This document shows, piece by piece, positions 1 through 8,545 of a stretch of 64,000 nucleotides of DNA; the stretch's first letter is position 1; every line of letters starts with the position of its first letter. Origin of the DNA: Rickettsia bellii RML369-C (GTDB lineage Bacteria > Pseudomonadota > Alphaproteobacteria > Rickettsiales > Rickettsiaceae). The notes under the pieces are model-generated. The model saw only the letters and a list, made by a program, of their open reading frames with translations. It was not told the DNA's origin and did not search any database. Both the position numbers and the translations under genes were made by a program. The stretch lies in contig NC_007940.1 of NCBI RefSeq assembly GCF_000012385.1, forward strand, positions 868,001-932,000, written 5' to 3'.

Positions 1-222
1 TAATACCTTATTTTATTATTCTAATTTTAGATGTATAGGGGAAAATATTAAAAAAAAATCATTAGGGATTGTAATAAACAGTTTAAAGAAGAATGGCATT
101 TTTGTAAATTTGAATATCCTGATTTAACGTTATCATCTTTTGAGATATTGGAGGAAGACCAGGATTTAGTAACTGTAACAGGTGAAAATCCTTTGGATGA
201 TAATAAATGTTTAATGTCTTGA
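1..222 (+). pseudogene. 3' remnant of an unidentified gene, cut by window start and frameshifted
   Basis: Frame 2 is open from the window edge to about base 108 and reads NTLFYYSNFRCIGEN followed by a hydrophobic stretch ending NGIFVN. From about base 90 the coding signal passes to frame 1 and continues to the TGA at 220-222 (ending LDDNKCLMS). One indel in the aagaagaatgg stretch would join the two. The SLKKNGIFV stretch faintly resembles the end of a class I methyltransferase core, but this is a guess. The start lies outside the window, so the family cannot be named. Confidence 0.35.
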
Positions 223-258
223 TTGGGTTCTCTTACTGTTGCATGGCTTGATTTTTCT

Positions 259-352
259 GTCATTGCGAGGAGGTTATATAATAACCAACGAAGCAATCTT
301 AGGAGTTTTACTTCATGAGATTGCCACGCCACTTTCAGTGGCTCGCAATGAC
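259..352. repeat. Rickettsia palindromic element (gtcattgcgag family)
   Basis: The element begins gtcattgcgagg and ends ctcgcaatgac, so its ends are inverted complements. Its inside carries the usual gaagcaatct and agattgccacgc complementary cores. It lies between the remnant at 1-222 and the 3' end of the hydrolase gene, whose last codons it nearly touches. Confidence 0.85.
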
Positions 353-358
353 ATCCAT

Positions 359-1066
359 TTAATACAAGAACAACTTCTTCTGACTCTTCGATTCTTCGTT
401 TACATTATTATTATTTTGCGGATAACTATGATCTAATGTTTTCAAATAATCCCCTATTGCTTTAGAAAATTCTTCCATTTTATAACGAAAGAAATGATCA
501 GCACCGCTAATAATTTTACATCCAACCTTAATATGAGCTTGTTGTTTAGATAATTTACTTGCTAAATCTTTTACCGCTTCAGCTGAGACTATACTATCAC
601 TATCACCTTGTAATACAAATCCTGGAATAGGACAAGGCGAAAGGAATGAAAAATCATATTTATTTACCGGAGGCGAAATAGCAATAAAATTATTTATTTC
701 AGGGCGTCTCATCACAAGTTGCATAGCTATCCATGCACCGAATGAAAACCCTAATACTAAATTAGACTGAGCGTTTGGATTATTCTGCTGTAACCAATCA
801 AGTGCTGTTCCGGCATCTATAACCTCACCCACTCCATTATTAAAGTTACCCTCTGAATGCCCTACTCCTCTGAAGTTAATACGTAAAACTGTATAGCCGT
901 GTTCAGATAAAACTTTATAGGCGTTATACACTACTGTATTATTCATATCACCGCCATGCAAAGGATGGGGATGAAGAACCAATGCAACAGGAGCATTATA
1001 TGCTTCTGCTTTTACATATATTCCTTCGATTCGCCCCTCAGGACCGTTAAAATAAATTTGCGACAT
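359..1066 (-). CDS. alpha/beta hydrolase (serine esterase-like)
   Basis: 235 aa with an alpha/beta-hydrolase fold. The nucleophile elbow GFSFGA puts the catalytic serine at about residue 108. The acid is probably Asp155 or Asp157 (LQGDSDSIV) and the histidine His191 (SGADHFF). The N-terminal LHPHPLHGGDM and the NFRGVGHSEG segment are typical of small dienelactone-hydrolase or CocE-like bacterial hydrolases. It is probably cytosolic: no signal peptide or membrane helix is visible. The substrate cannot be read from the sequence. The Asn- and Lys-rich tail (from about residue 216, ending KKLFLY) lies beyond the fold and abuts a palindromic element, so the end of the gene may have been reshaped. 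Fold confidence is high, substrate unknown. Confidence 0.88.
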   Translation of the reverse strand: MSQIYFNGPEGRIEGIYVKAEAYNAPVALVLHPHPLHGGDMNNTVVYNAYKVLSEHGYTVLRINFRGVGHSEGNFNNGVGEVIDAGTALDWLQQNNPNAQSNLVLGFSFGAWIAMQLVMRRPEINNFIAISPPVNKYDFSFLSPCPIPGFVLQGDSDSIVSAEAVKDLASKLSKQQAHIKVGCKIISGADHFFRYKMEEFSKAIGDYLKTLDHSYPQNNNNVNEESKSQKKLFLY

Positions 1067-1109
1067 AATTATTTGTAATATTTAATTTGTTTTTGTTAAT
1101 AAACTTTGC

Positions 1110-1214
1110 GTCATTGCGAGCGGAAACTTTATCACCCTGTCATCCCGTGGTCAAGCCACGGGATGACAGAGACGAAGCTGATCTACGCAGGCAATGCCTC
1201 CTCGCAATAACGAC
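1110..1214. repeat. nested Rickettsia palindromic elements
   Basis: An outer gtcattgcgag...ctcgcaataacgac element contains an inner tgtcatcccgtgg...ccacgggatgaca palindrome at about 1138-1168. One RPE family has inserted inside another. It ends four bases from the stop of the host-attachment pseudogene. Confidence 0.8.
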
Positions 1215-1217
1215 TCA

Positions 1218-1657
1218 TCAAGAGAACACAGCCCTTTCGACTGCCTCAGCATTATGCTGCACTAAATCTTTCGCTATTTCTTTAGTAATCATCTTTTTTA
1301 GACCATTTTTAAGCTCGTGACGAACACAACCGAGCATTTGCGGTTCAGCGACTATAATTAACTCTTTATATTTAGCTTGGTCATGACCTACTGCTTTTTC
1401 TAAATGTTTTATAACGCTTTTTGCTGCTTCTTTATGTTCTATATCTTTTAAAGAAGTATGAGGCTCAAACAATGAAGCAGGCGTAGATTTATTTTGGTAT
1501 AAACTCTGTCTTTTTTCTCTATGGTGGTGATGCTATTCCGAATCTAAAGGTAACTTTAAAGGCTTATTATTAGTAATTTTAACTCCTTGAGCATCGTAAA
1601 GCAATTTTGCTTGCTATCGATAACTGCAATTAATTTTAATGCTGTTGTATTATTCAT
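1218..1657 (-). pseudogene. host attachment protein (Host_attach-like), decayed
   Basis: The original start is the ATG at 1657 (MNNTTALKLIAVIDSKQ), preceded by ggaggt. The frame is then lost: one base shift near 1609 moves the reading to YDAQGVKITNNKPL, and an in-frame TAG follows after PLDSE at about 1537. Beyond this stop the same frame runs HHHHREKRQ and on to the C-terminal domain, which ends at 1218. The C-terminal part (KELIIVAEPQMLGCVR and EIAKDLVQH) matches the conserved end of the bacterial host-attachment protein family (LV-APP-FLG-LR then KDL). At about 145 codons it has the family's usual size. With one frameshift and one stop it is almost certainly non-functional. Confidence 0.7.
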
Positions 1658-1770
1658 AATACCTCCATAAGAATAGTTGGTAATTGTATGATAATACTAA
1701 TTATTTCTTAATCCAAGACTAATTTAATACAAATAACAAATTACATTAGTAATTTGCTATTGAGTAAGTA

Positions 1771-2496
1771 TTAATTTAATAATTTTTGCTTTTCACTATT
1801 AATTATCTCTTCAATCTTATCATTAAAAATCCGCACTTCGGTCTGTTCTACTTCTTCCCTTTCTATTACTCCAATAATTTTTACCTTTATAGTCCCAGGC
1901 TGTTTAAACCAAAAACCTCTAGGCCAAAATAAGCCGGCATTATGTGCCATCATTACTATCGGCACTTTAGTAATAGAAGCAAGCTTTACAGCACTTGGCT
2001 TAAATTTTACTGTTCGATCAGGCGGAACTTTTGTTGATTCAGGAAATATTATTAACCATAAACCTTCCTTGATTTTTTCCTCACCCTCTCTTAAAATTTG
2101 AGCAACTGAACTATTAGTGCCACGATTTACTGCAATCGGCTTAACCATACGAAGTCCCCAACCAAGTAGCGGTATATTAAATAACTCACGCTTTAATACC
2201 CACGAATGTTTAGGGATAATAAGCTGCATAAACATCTGATCCCAAAAGGATTGATGGTTAGATACAACTATTGAAATGGTTTTAGGCAATTTCTCAAGCC
2301 CCTCTACCTCATATTTCAAACCACAACAAATTTTTGCAAGCCACACAAAAGCACAAGAAAAGATAACAGCGATCCTATATCTTATTTGATAGTTGACATT
2401 GAAAAACGTTACGGGTATGTAACATATAAGAAAAAAGATAAAAGTAAATAACGATAATAATCCGTAAAATGATAAAATTCTTAAACGCCAAAGCAT
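1771..2496 (-). CDS. plsC: 1-acyl-sn-glycerol-3-phosphate acyltransferase
   Basis: 241 aa membrane-associated acyltransferase that adds the second acyl chain to lysophosphatidic acid to give phosphatidic acid. The catalytic NHQSFWD block (HX4D; His81, Asp86) and the FPEST glycerophosphate-binding block (about 150-154) are intact, as is KRELFNIPLLGWG between them. One or two hydrophobic helices span residues 10-32 and about 42-58. It stands alone on the minus strand, divergent from trpS, with a palindromic element in the shared upstream region. Length is normal for the family. The PlsC family call is firm; acyl-donor preference is unknown. Confidence 0.9.
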   Translation of the reverse strand: MLWRLRILSFYGLLSLFTFIFFLICYIPVTFFNVNYQIRYRIAVIFSCAFVWLAKICCGLKYEVEGLEKLPKTISIVVSNHQSFWDQMFMQLIIPKHSWVLKRELFNIPLLGWGLRMVKPIAVNRGTNSSVAQILREGEEKIKEGLWLIIFPESTKVPPDRTVKFKPSAVKLASITKVPIVMMAHNAGLFWPRGFWFKQPGTIKVKIIGVIEREEVEQTEVRIFNDKIEEIINSEKQKLLN

Positions 2497-2516
2497 ATAG
2501 TAAAAATTAATTATTA

Positions 2517-2655
2517 ATTTGGTATACCTTTAATACTTCAAGATTTGGCAAGCCAAATTTCGGGATTCGTCTTTGCTCACGTAGTTTATCTACTGCTTGC
2601 ACAGACTCACCGCTTATTTGACTTACCAACTTTTGAAGTATTCGCAGTATATATA
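2517..2655. repeat. Rickettsia palindromic element (ggcaagccaaatt family)
   Basis: Starts ggtatacctttaatacttca and ends tgaagtattcgcagtata. It is nearly identical to the copy at 8214-8345 and is the reverse complement of the copy at 48541-48643. It sits in the plsC-trpS divergent region, so it separates the two genes' promoters. Confidence 0.85.
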
Positions 2656-2696
2656 TAACATATATTTGTTAATGAATACAATAATAAAGGTATAAA

Positions 2697-3683
2697 ATGA
2701 AAAAAACTGTTCTTTCAGGTGTGCAAGCTACTGGTTCTTTGCATCTTGGTAACTATTTAGGCTCGATTCGAAACTGGGTTAAAATGCAGGAAGAATATAA
2801 TTGTTTTTTCTTTTTGGCTGATCTGCATTCTATCACTGTTGATATAGCTCCTAGTGAACTTAAAAGATCGGTTATCGAAACTTTAGCGATTTATTTAGCA
2901 GCTGGACTTGATCCTAATAAAGTCACGATTTTTGCTCAGAGTATGGTAAAAGAGCATGCTGAACTCGCTTGGTTACTCAATTGCGTGACACCGCTCGGCT
3001 GGTTAAAACGCATGACGCAGTTTAAGGATAAGGCTGGAAAGGACCAAGAAAAGGCATGCCTTGGGCTTTTTTCCTATCCGGTACTTATGGCTGCTGATAT
3101 ACTGATATATAAGGCCGATATAGTGCCTGTTGGTGAGGATCAAAAACAACATTTGGAGCTAACTAGAGATATCGCCGGCGTAATTAATAGGAAGTTTAAT
3201 AAGGAAATTTTAAAAGTACCAGAGGTTTTAATTGGTGGCTCAGGAACAAGAATTATGAGTCTTAGAGATGGCAGTAAAAAAATGAGCAAATCCGATTCTT
3301 CAGATTTTTCTCGTATTAATTTAAGAGATGATAATGATCTTATTCATCAAAAAATTAAAAAAGCCAAAACAGATCATTTAAGCTTTGTCAGTTATGATAA
3401 AGAAGCAAGACCAGAGATTAGTAATTTACTGGATATTTATACAACCTTATCAGAAGAAAAACTTGAGAATATAATTCAGAATTATGAAGGCTTTGCAAAA
3501 TTTAAAGAAGATTTAGCAGAAATTATTATTACAAATCTGCAACCGATGCGTGATAAATATTTAGAGTTAATGAATGATCAGGAATATTTACTCAAAATAC
3601 TTCACCAAGGTGCAGAGAAAGCAAGAGTTAGAGCATCTGAAACTGTAAACGAGCTGAAAGAACAATTTGGATTCGTGATATAA
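2697..3683 (+). CDS. trpS: tryptophanyl-tRNA synthetase
   Basis: 328 aa class Ic aminoacyl-tRNA synthetase that charges tRNA-Trp. The HIGH-equivalent HLGN lies at 16-19 in GSLHLGNYLGS, the KMSKS loop at 195-199, and the conserved GEDQKQHLELTRD block lies between them. Length is the bacterial norm. The ATG is preceded by aaagg about 8 bases upstream. Stand-alone gene, followed by palindromic repeats and then tRNA-Ser. No sign of damage. Confidence 0.97.
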   Translation: MKKTVLSGVQATGSLHLGNYLGSIRNWVKMQEEYNCFFFLADLHSITVDIAPSELKRSVIETLAIYLAAGLDPNKVTIFAQSMVKEHAELAWLLNCVTPLGWLKRMTQFKDKAGKDQEKACLGLFSYPVLMAADILIYKADIVPVGEDQKQHLELTRDIAGVINRKFNKEILKVPEVLIGGSGTRIMSLRDGSKKMSKSDSSDFSRINLRDDNDLIHQKIKKAKTDHLSFVSYDKEARPEISNLLDIYTTLSEEKLENIIQNYEGFAKFKEDLAEIIITNLQPMRDKYLELMNDQEYLLKILHQGAEKARVRASETVNELKEQFGFVI

Positions 3684-3689
3684 AAAAGT

Positions 3690-3855
3690 GATACTGTCAT
3701 CCAGTGGCGGCATTGCCTGCGTGGATCGGTTTCTCCGTCTGAGCTAAGGAAATTACGGAGTAATTGTACGTACGCAATCTCAGGAATTTTATACTGTTTT
3801 ATGAGATTGCCGCGTCGATGCTAGCATCTCCTCGCAATGACGAAAAAACCGCTCC
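3690..3855. repeat. Rickettsia palindromic element cluster
   Basis: A composite of a ctgtcatccagtggcggcat half-element and a longer one ending ctcctcgcaatgacg, with the internal cores gcaatctcagg and gagattgccgcg. It fills the trpS-tRNA-Ser gap. No coding sequence seen. Confidence 0.7.
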
Positions 3856-3937
3856 ACACAACAATGCTGATTTAATAAGACCTTGTCACTAATTCTCCAA
3901 ATTAAACGAGCATAGTAAAGATTTTTTACGATTTTTC

Positions 3938-3966
3938 TTGAATTATGCTGTATTTTTTGCTATGAA
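3938..3966 (+). promoter_or_regulatory. candidate promoter of tRNA-Ser
   Basis: TTGAAT, a 17-base spacer, then TATGAA. The predicted start falls at or just before the first base of the mature tRNA at 3974, which would give almost no 5' leader. The -35 is good and the -10 weaker. Confidence 0.4.
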
Positions 3967-3973
3967 TCTTCTT

Positions 3974-4063
3974 GGATAGGTGGCCGAGCGGTTTAAGGCA
4001 CTAGTCTTGAAAACTGGCGTACGGGCAACCGTACCGTGGGTTCGAATCCCACCCTATCCGCCA
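3974..4063 (+). tRNA. tRNA-Ser (anticodon TGA)
   Basis: 90 bases including an encoded CCA. The acceptor stem ggatagg pairs with cctatcc and the discriminator is G. The anticodon loop cttgaaa carries TGA, the long variable arm is tacgggcaaccgta, and the T arm is gtgggttcgaatcccac. All are class II tRNA-Ser features. It reads UCA and wobble serine codons. Confidence 0.97.
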
Positions 4064-4159
4064 GCTCTAAAAAATCCTTTATTCCTTGTAGTTTACCTGT
4101 TGAGGAAGCAAAAATATCATCAAATATTTTTCAAAAAATTCCCTGCTTATAAAACAATA

Positions 4160-4268
4160 TTTATAGTAAACTCAGTTGAATTTTGTGACAGGCATGAAAG
4201 TAGAGCCTATAATAATAGGCAAGACGACGAACAACCTACTCCATGCGTTCAAATCAGTTTACTATAAA
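4160..4268. repeat. palindromic element with 21-base terminal inverted repeats
   Basis: The left arm tttatagtaaactcagttgaa (4160-4180) and right arm ttcaaatcagtttactataaa (4248-4268) are reverse complements with two mismatches. The 67-base centre has agacgacgaacaacctact, similar to the gacgaggag part of the element at 53695-53822. It probably belongs to a palindromic-element family, lying between tRNA-Ser and the STAND pseudogene. Confidence 0.65.
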
Positions 4269-4288
4269 GTATCTTTCTAAAAAGTTTT

Positions 4289-6561
4289 CTATTTTTTAGA
4301 TTTATCTATATAAGCTTTGTTACTAATTAAACCCATGCCGTAAGTTTTACAATATTCAAGCATTTCAATTGAATCAGGATGCTCCGCTCCAAAATCTATG
4401 ATCTGTGGTTTGGCAAAAAATTTATAGTTAAGCGTATCTTTTCTTTTACACGCAACCTTTGCTCCTTTAAGATTTACCTCACTTACTTGTGCTACATTCT
4501 TATAATTTCTTCTATAAACATTAAAATATATACCTCGTGCATCCATATAGCTATCTAAAGCTTCCTCAAGCTTACCACTGGCAAATAATATATCTCCTCT
4601 TATTATACATGTAACAGCTATTGTAGGGTTGAATACATCAGGCATTCTTCTACTCATAAAGTTTTTATCATTACTCTTAAAAATCTCCAATGCCTTATTT
4701 GCATATTCTAAAGCTTTATCTTTTTCACCTAAACCGAATAATGCTATTGCTTTTTGAGTAAATATTCTACCAAATATTATATTAGTTTCTTTTTTTACAT
4801 GCTTTTGCATGTTATATACCTGCTCTACTTGATTAAGAGCTTCTTGATATTGCCCAAGTTTACTTAATATTTCAGCTTTTATTAAATAGTCTACTGTTAA
4901 AAATAATGCATTTGGATCTAACCCACCAGAAATAGCAGCTTGAATAGATTGATTAATTTGTTCTAATGCTTCATTATATTTTCCTTCTATAAAAAATAAT
5001 TTTGTTTCAGCAATATATAGCATTGATTTATCAGCATTATCAATTACTTTGTTATCCAACTGTTGTTTTAAAATTTGTATATTTTCTTGAGCTTCCTGCA
5101 CATTTCCTATTGTAAGATATACTTGTGTTAACCCATAAGTTACATTCGCTTTATACGCTTCATATCCCTTAATATCTTTATATATTTCTTTAGACTTAGT
5201 AAAATATTCTACAGCTTTTTTATAATTATAAGATTTTAAGTAATACCATCCTGTTATATTTAAATAACCGGCATATACTCGCTTTTCCTCATTATTCATT
5301 AACCATAATCTATATTTCCCTTTCTCGTCATTATCTTCAAACCAATTAACTAATTTACCAGCACCAATTAAATTATAAGAATTATCGTATTGAACTAATT
5401 GCTGTAATTTTATTGCTGTCAATTTATGTAAATTTATATTATAGCTTTCTGCGTTTTTTAATATTATTTCAATATTTTCCGGTACTGTTTTAGCATTCCT
5501 ATACATAAATGCTTTTGTTACACTTTTCGGCACAGACTCAACAAACTTAGTAACCACATCTTCTAAATATTTACTATTATTTGCACTATTTTTTTCTAAT
5601 ACTTTTTGAACAATAACATCATGCATCTCAAAAACTGGATTATCTTCTCTAGCATCTATATTTGTTATTAAAGCAAATTTTGATAGCTCGAAAATATCAT
5701 CATTGAGATTGTCTTTATTATCAGTAATAATTCTAAGTAGATCCTTAGAAAAGCTTTGGTTATTGAGTAATGCTATTTTATTTAGAAGTTGTCTTGTAGA
5801 TGATTTTAATTGTTCTGTTACGAGCGATAGATTAAAACTTATTTTATCATTAGATTTTTGTATTTTATTTTTATATTCTTCTTTATCTAATCCCGGCACA
5901 TTATTTAATATTTGAGCACCTTGTACTATCAATACTGGATAACCTTTAAATTCTTGCACTAGAAATTCTACTAAATTATTATCTTTGTCCAATAAAATAA
6001 TATTTGCAAGCTTAATAGTTTCGGGCTTTTCAAATGGTACAGCTTTTACTATATAAGGCATTCTATCACTATCTTGTGAACAAAATATGATATTGCCATT
6101 ATGTTCCCAATTAATAAAATCTTGTATTTTTTTATTCTCACCTACTTTTAAATTATCAAATATTAACAACCATTTATCATTCTGCCCTAAATACTCCATT
6201 AACTCTTCTTTACATTCGCTGCTTCTTCTGCGATTAAAATTTTCCCTTCAGCTTTGTTAATAGCTTTTGCTAACTTTAAAAGTTCATCATTAATATTTAA
6301 ATTGGAATCAATAAACCAAATTAAATTATAATTACCTTTATTTGCATAGGTATACATTCTAGCTAGCTGAGTTTTTCCCATCCCGCTAATACCTACAATA
6401 CTTGTTTGCCTGTATTTTTCTAAATTAGTTTTTATTTGATTTAATTGCTGTACATGATTTATAAAATAGCTGACTGGTGCAATTATATTATTTACTTTGG
6501 CTTGAGCGAATAAATTTAAAGGGATGATGGATATTATGAATAACAGTAAGAACTTTTTCAT
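4289..6561 (-). pseudogene. STAND-type (NB-ARC) NTPase with C-terminal TPR repeats, frameshifted
   Basis: Two open stretches overlap by a TAATG at 6199. The upstream one starts at the ATG at 6561 (MKKFLLLFIISIIP, an apparent Sec signal peptide ending FAQA) and contains the P-loop GISGMGKTQLAR. It ends after EEAANVKKS. The downstream one reads ELMEYLGQNDKWLLIFDN, a Walker B-like segment, in another frame. One A added near 6209 would fuse them into EEAANVKEELMEYL. The roughly 755-codon product would carry a signal peptide, a NTPase domain, a winged-helix-like region, then about eight TPR-type helix pairs (residues about 390-690). STAND proteins act as signalling switches. A secreted one is unusual. 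It may still give a TPR-only product from the ATG at 6199. Confidence 0.75.
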
Positions 6562-6663
6562 TTCTTTTCCTTGATTTTGGTTGTCAATGTAACTTATATT
6601 TAATATCAAATAATTTTAATCAACTAATCAAGAAAGAGCTTAATTTCCTTACTAATTATATAT

Positions 6664-6688
6664 GACTGTTAACAAAATAATTTTAAAT
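6664..6688. repeat. solitary copy of the MITE terminal repeat
   Basis: The sequence actgttaacaaaataatttt matches the terminal inverted repeats of the small element at 42330-42493. No second end is found nearby, so this is probably a leftover end of a deleted element. It lies between two decayed genes. Confidence 0.5.
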
Positions 6689-6690
6689 AT

Positions 6691-8041
6691 TTAGTCTGAT
6701 TCTTCTTTATCCCAACCAGCTAAATAAATGATATTATCCTCATTTGCTATTTTATTTTTTTTAATTGCTTTTTCATTTATTTCTATAAGATTCGTCTTAT
6801 CATAACTTACTTTACAATTAAATCCGTTTGACTTTAGTATCTTAAATATTTGTTCTATGCTAAGGATAAATGGATTAGCATGTGATTTCGTAAATTCACT
6901 TGATACTGCGAATAAATCCTTTTCCTTTTCTAGCGGTACTCCAATATAACTAAAACTGAATGATACCTTACCTGCAATATTACTTATGAATAAATTTATT
7001 TGATGCTTATTATTATAAAATTGCTTTTTAATAATAAAGAAAAGATAATTTATTATACTATATATTACTTGATAAAATGCTGCGGTAGAAGAAAAGTATA
7101 TTTGTTTTTCAAGACATTTTATGCTAAACGAAATATTTTCATCTTCTTTATCAAATCTATTAGTAAAAACTTTAATTAACTTTTTTACATCTATTTCCTC
7201 TTTATTAGAGGAATTATATAAAGCGATAGAACAATATAAATCTCTTTCTAAATATGATCTTTTTAATTTTTTATCTTGTTTATCTAGCGAATCTTTTTCA
7301 TTTAATAATGTTGTTTTTGCCGCTTCTTGATTAAATAAATAATTAATTTCAACATCTGTAGTTTTTTTAAACTCTGTATCCCACAATTTTGTCATCCATA
7401 GCTTTTCGCACTCTTTAACAGCGGTCTCATATTTATTCTTATATTCTTTCTCAATTTTTTTTGATAAAGCTTGATATATATAATATACAGCGATAAAGGT
7501 AAGCGATAAAAAGGTGATCATAAACCATAAAGGTTTTTTAATATCTTTTATTATCTTATTCCAATAGTCATTATTAATATTGGTTCTTATTATCAATTTA
7601 TTATCTTGATTTAAATAATATATTTTATCCATTTCATAATTTTCAAAAATAGCATTTGAATAAATTAAATTATTATTTAGTTCTATCTTTACATTATTAA
7701 AATTAGGTATAGACCTCTCTAATAGTGATTGCAGTTTGTATAAACTATAATTTACACAATTTTCATTTTTACAAATTGTAATGTAATTATTATTTGAAGA
7801 GATATTAATCTTGTAAATTAGTATTTAATCTAAAAGATAATGATTGAAACTTATTTAAACTAGTTTCTAATATTAAATTATAATTGTTATTTAAAAATAA
7901 TAATTTTGCATCTTTTATTTTTTGGTCATAATAATTAAAAAGTACTAGCACAATAACTATATAGCCAACTCCAGCGGAAATAATTGTAGAAAAATTAATT
8001 CTTCCCGTTTTATATATAGATTTTAAAATATTGAAATACAT
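6691..8041 (-). pseudogene. two-TM sensor-like membrane protein, frameshifted
   Basis: The 78-codon piece at 7805-8041 starts MYFNILKSIYK, has a strong helix (about residues 20-37) and ends LNTNLQD. From about 7808 another frame is open without interruption: INISSNNNYITICKN onward into MDKIYYLNQDNK and to 6691. The joined protein would be about 450 aa: helix 1, a roughly 130-residue external domain, a second helix (WFMITFLSLTFIAVYYIY), a Lys/Glu-rich coiled coil, then a cytosolic domain. That layout is of a sensor kinase, but no H-box or N/G1/G2 boxes are seen, so the class is not established. One indel near 7808 breaks the gene. Confidence 0.6.
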
Positions 8042-8213
8042 AAACCAAAAATGATACTCATAATCATTACCGAACCTATTAAAACCTTAATCTAAGTTTT
8101 AAATTTTAAATTAAATTTAGGAAATAGATTTTTGTACCGAAAAGATTTATACTTTTTCTACTAAAAGTCAATAAAAATTTTTTATATTACATAAAATAAA
8201 AAAATATAGGAGG

Positions 8214-8345
8214 AGTATACCTTTAATACTTCAAGATTTGGCAAGCCAAATTTCGGGATTCGTCTTTGCTCACGTAGTTTATCTACGTTCCGCAGACTCA
8301 CCGCTTATTTGACTTACCAACTTTTGAAGTATTTGCGGTATATAT
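8214..8345. repeat. Rickettsia palindromic element (ggcaagccaaatt family)
   Basis: Near-identical copy of the element at 2517-2655 in the same orientation, from gtatacctttaatacttca to tgaagtatttgcggtata. The full 8042-8545 gap otherwise holds AT-rich sequence and a second element (8450-8534). No gene seen. Confidence 0.85.
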
Positions 8346-8449
8346 ATTGAATATTATAGTATTTTACAGAAGCAACGTAAGCAAAAAATACAATTTAAAT
8401 TATTAAGGTTTTATCCTAAAATTAGCATTACTAAATAAGTATAGATATC

Positions 8450-8534
8450 GTCATTGCGAGGAGCATAGCGACGAAGCAATCTCAGGACACTTTCATGAGA
8501 TTGCCACGCTCCTTTTAATCAACTCGCAATGACG
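8450..8534. repeat. Rickettsia palindromic element (gtcattgcgag family)
   Basis: Runs from cgtcattgcgagg to ctcgcaatgacg with the internal gaagcaatctcagg and gagattgccacg cores. It lies directly after the gyrA stop and may act as the 3' stem-loop of the gyrA message. Confidence 0.85.
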
Positions 8535-8545
8535 GCAATGACGTT

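Noticed and set aside
1087..1320. 77-codon plus-strand ORF
   Set aside because: Consists of RPE sequence and the antisense strand of the host-attachment pseudogene.
3980..4267. 95-codon ORF starting MAERFKALVLKTG
   Set aside because: It is a translation of the tRNA-Ser gene and the palindromic element after it.
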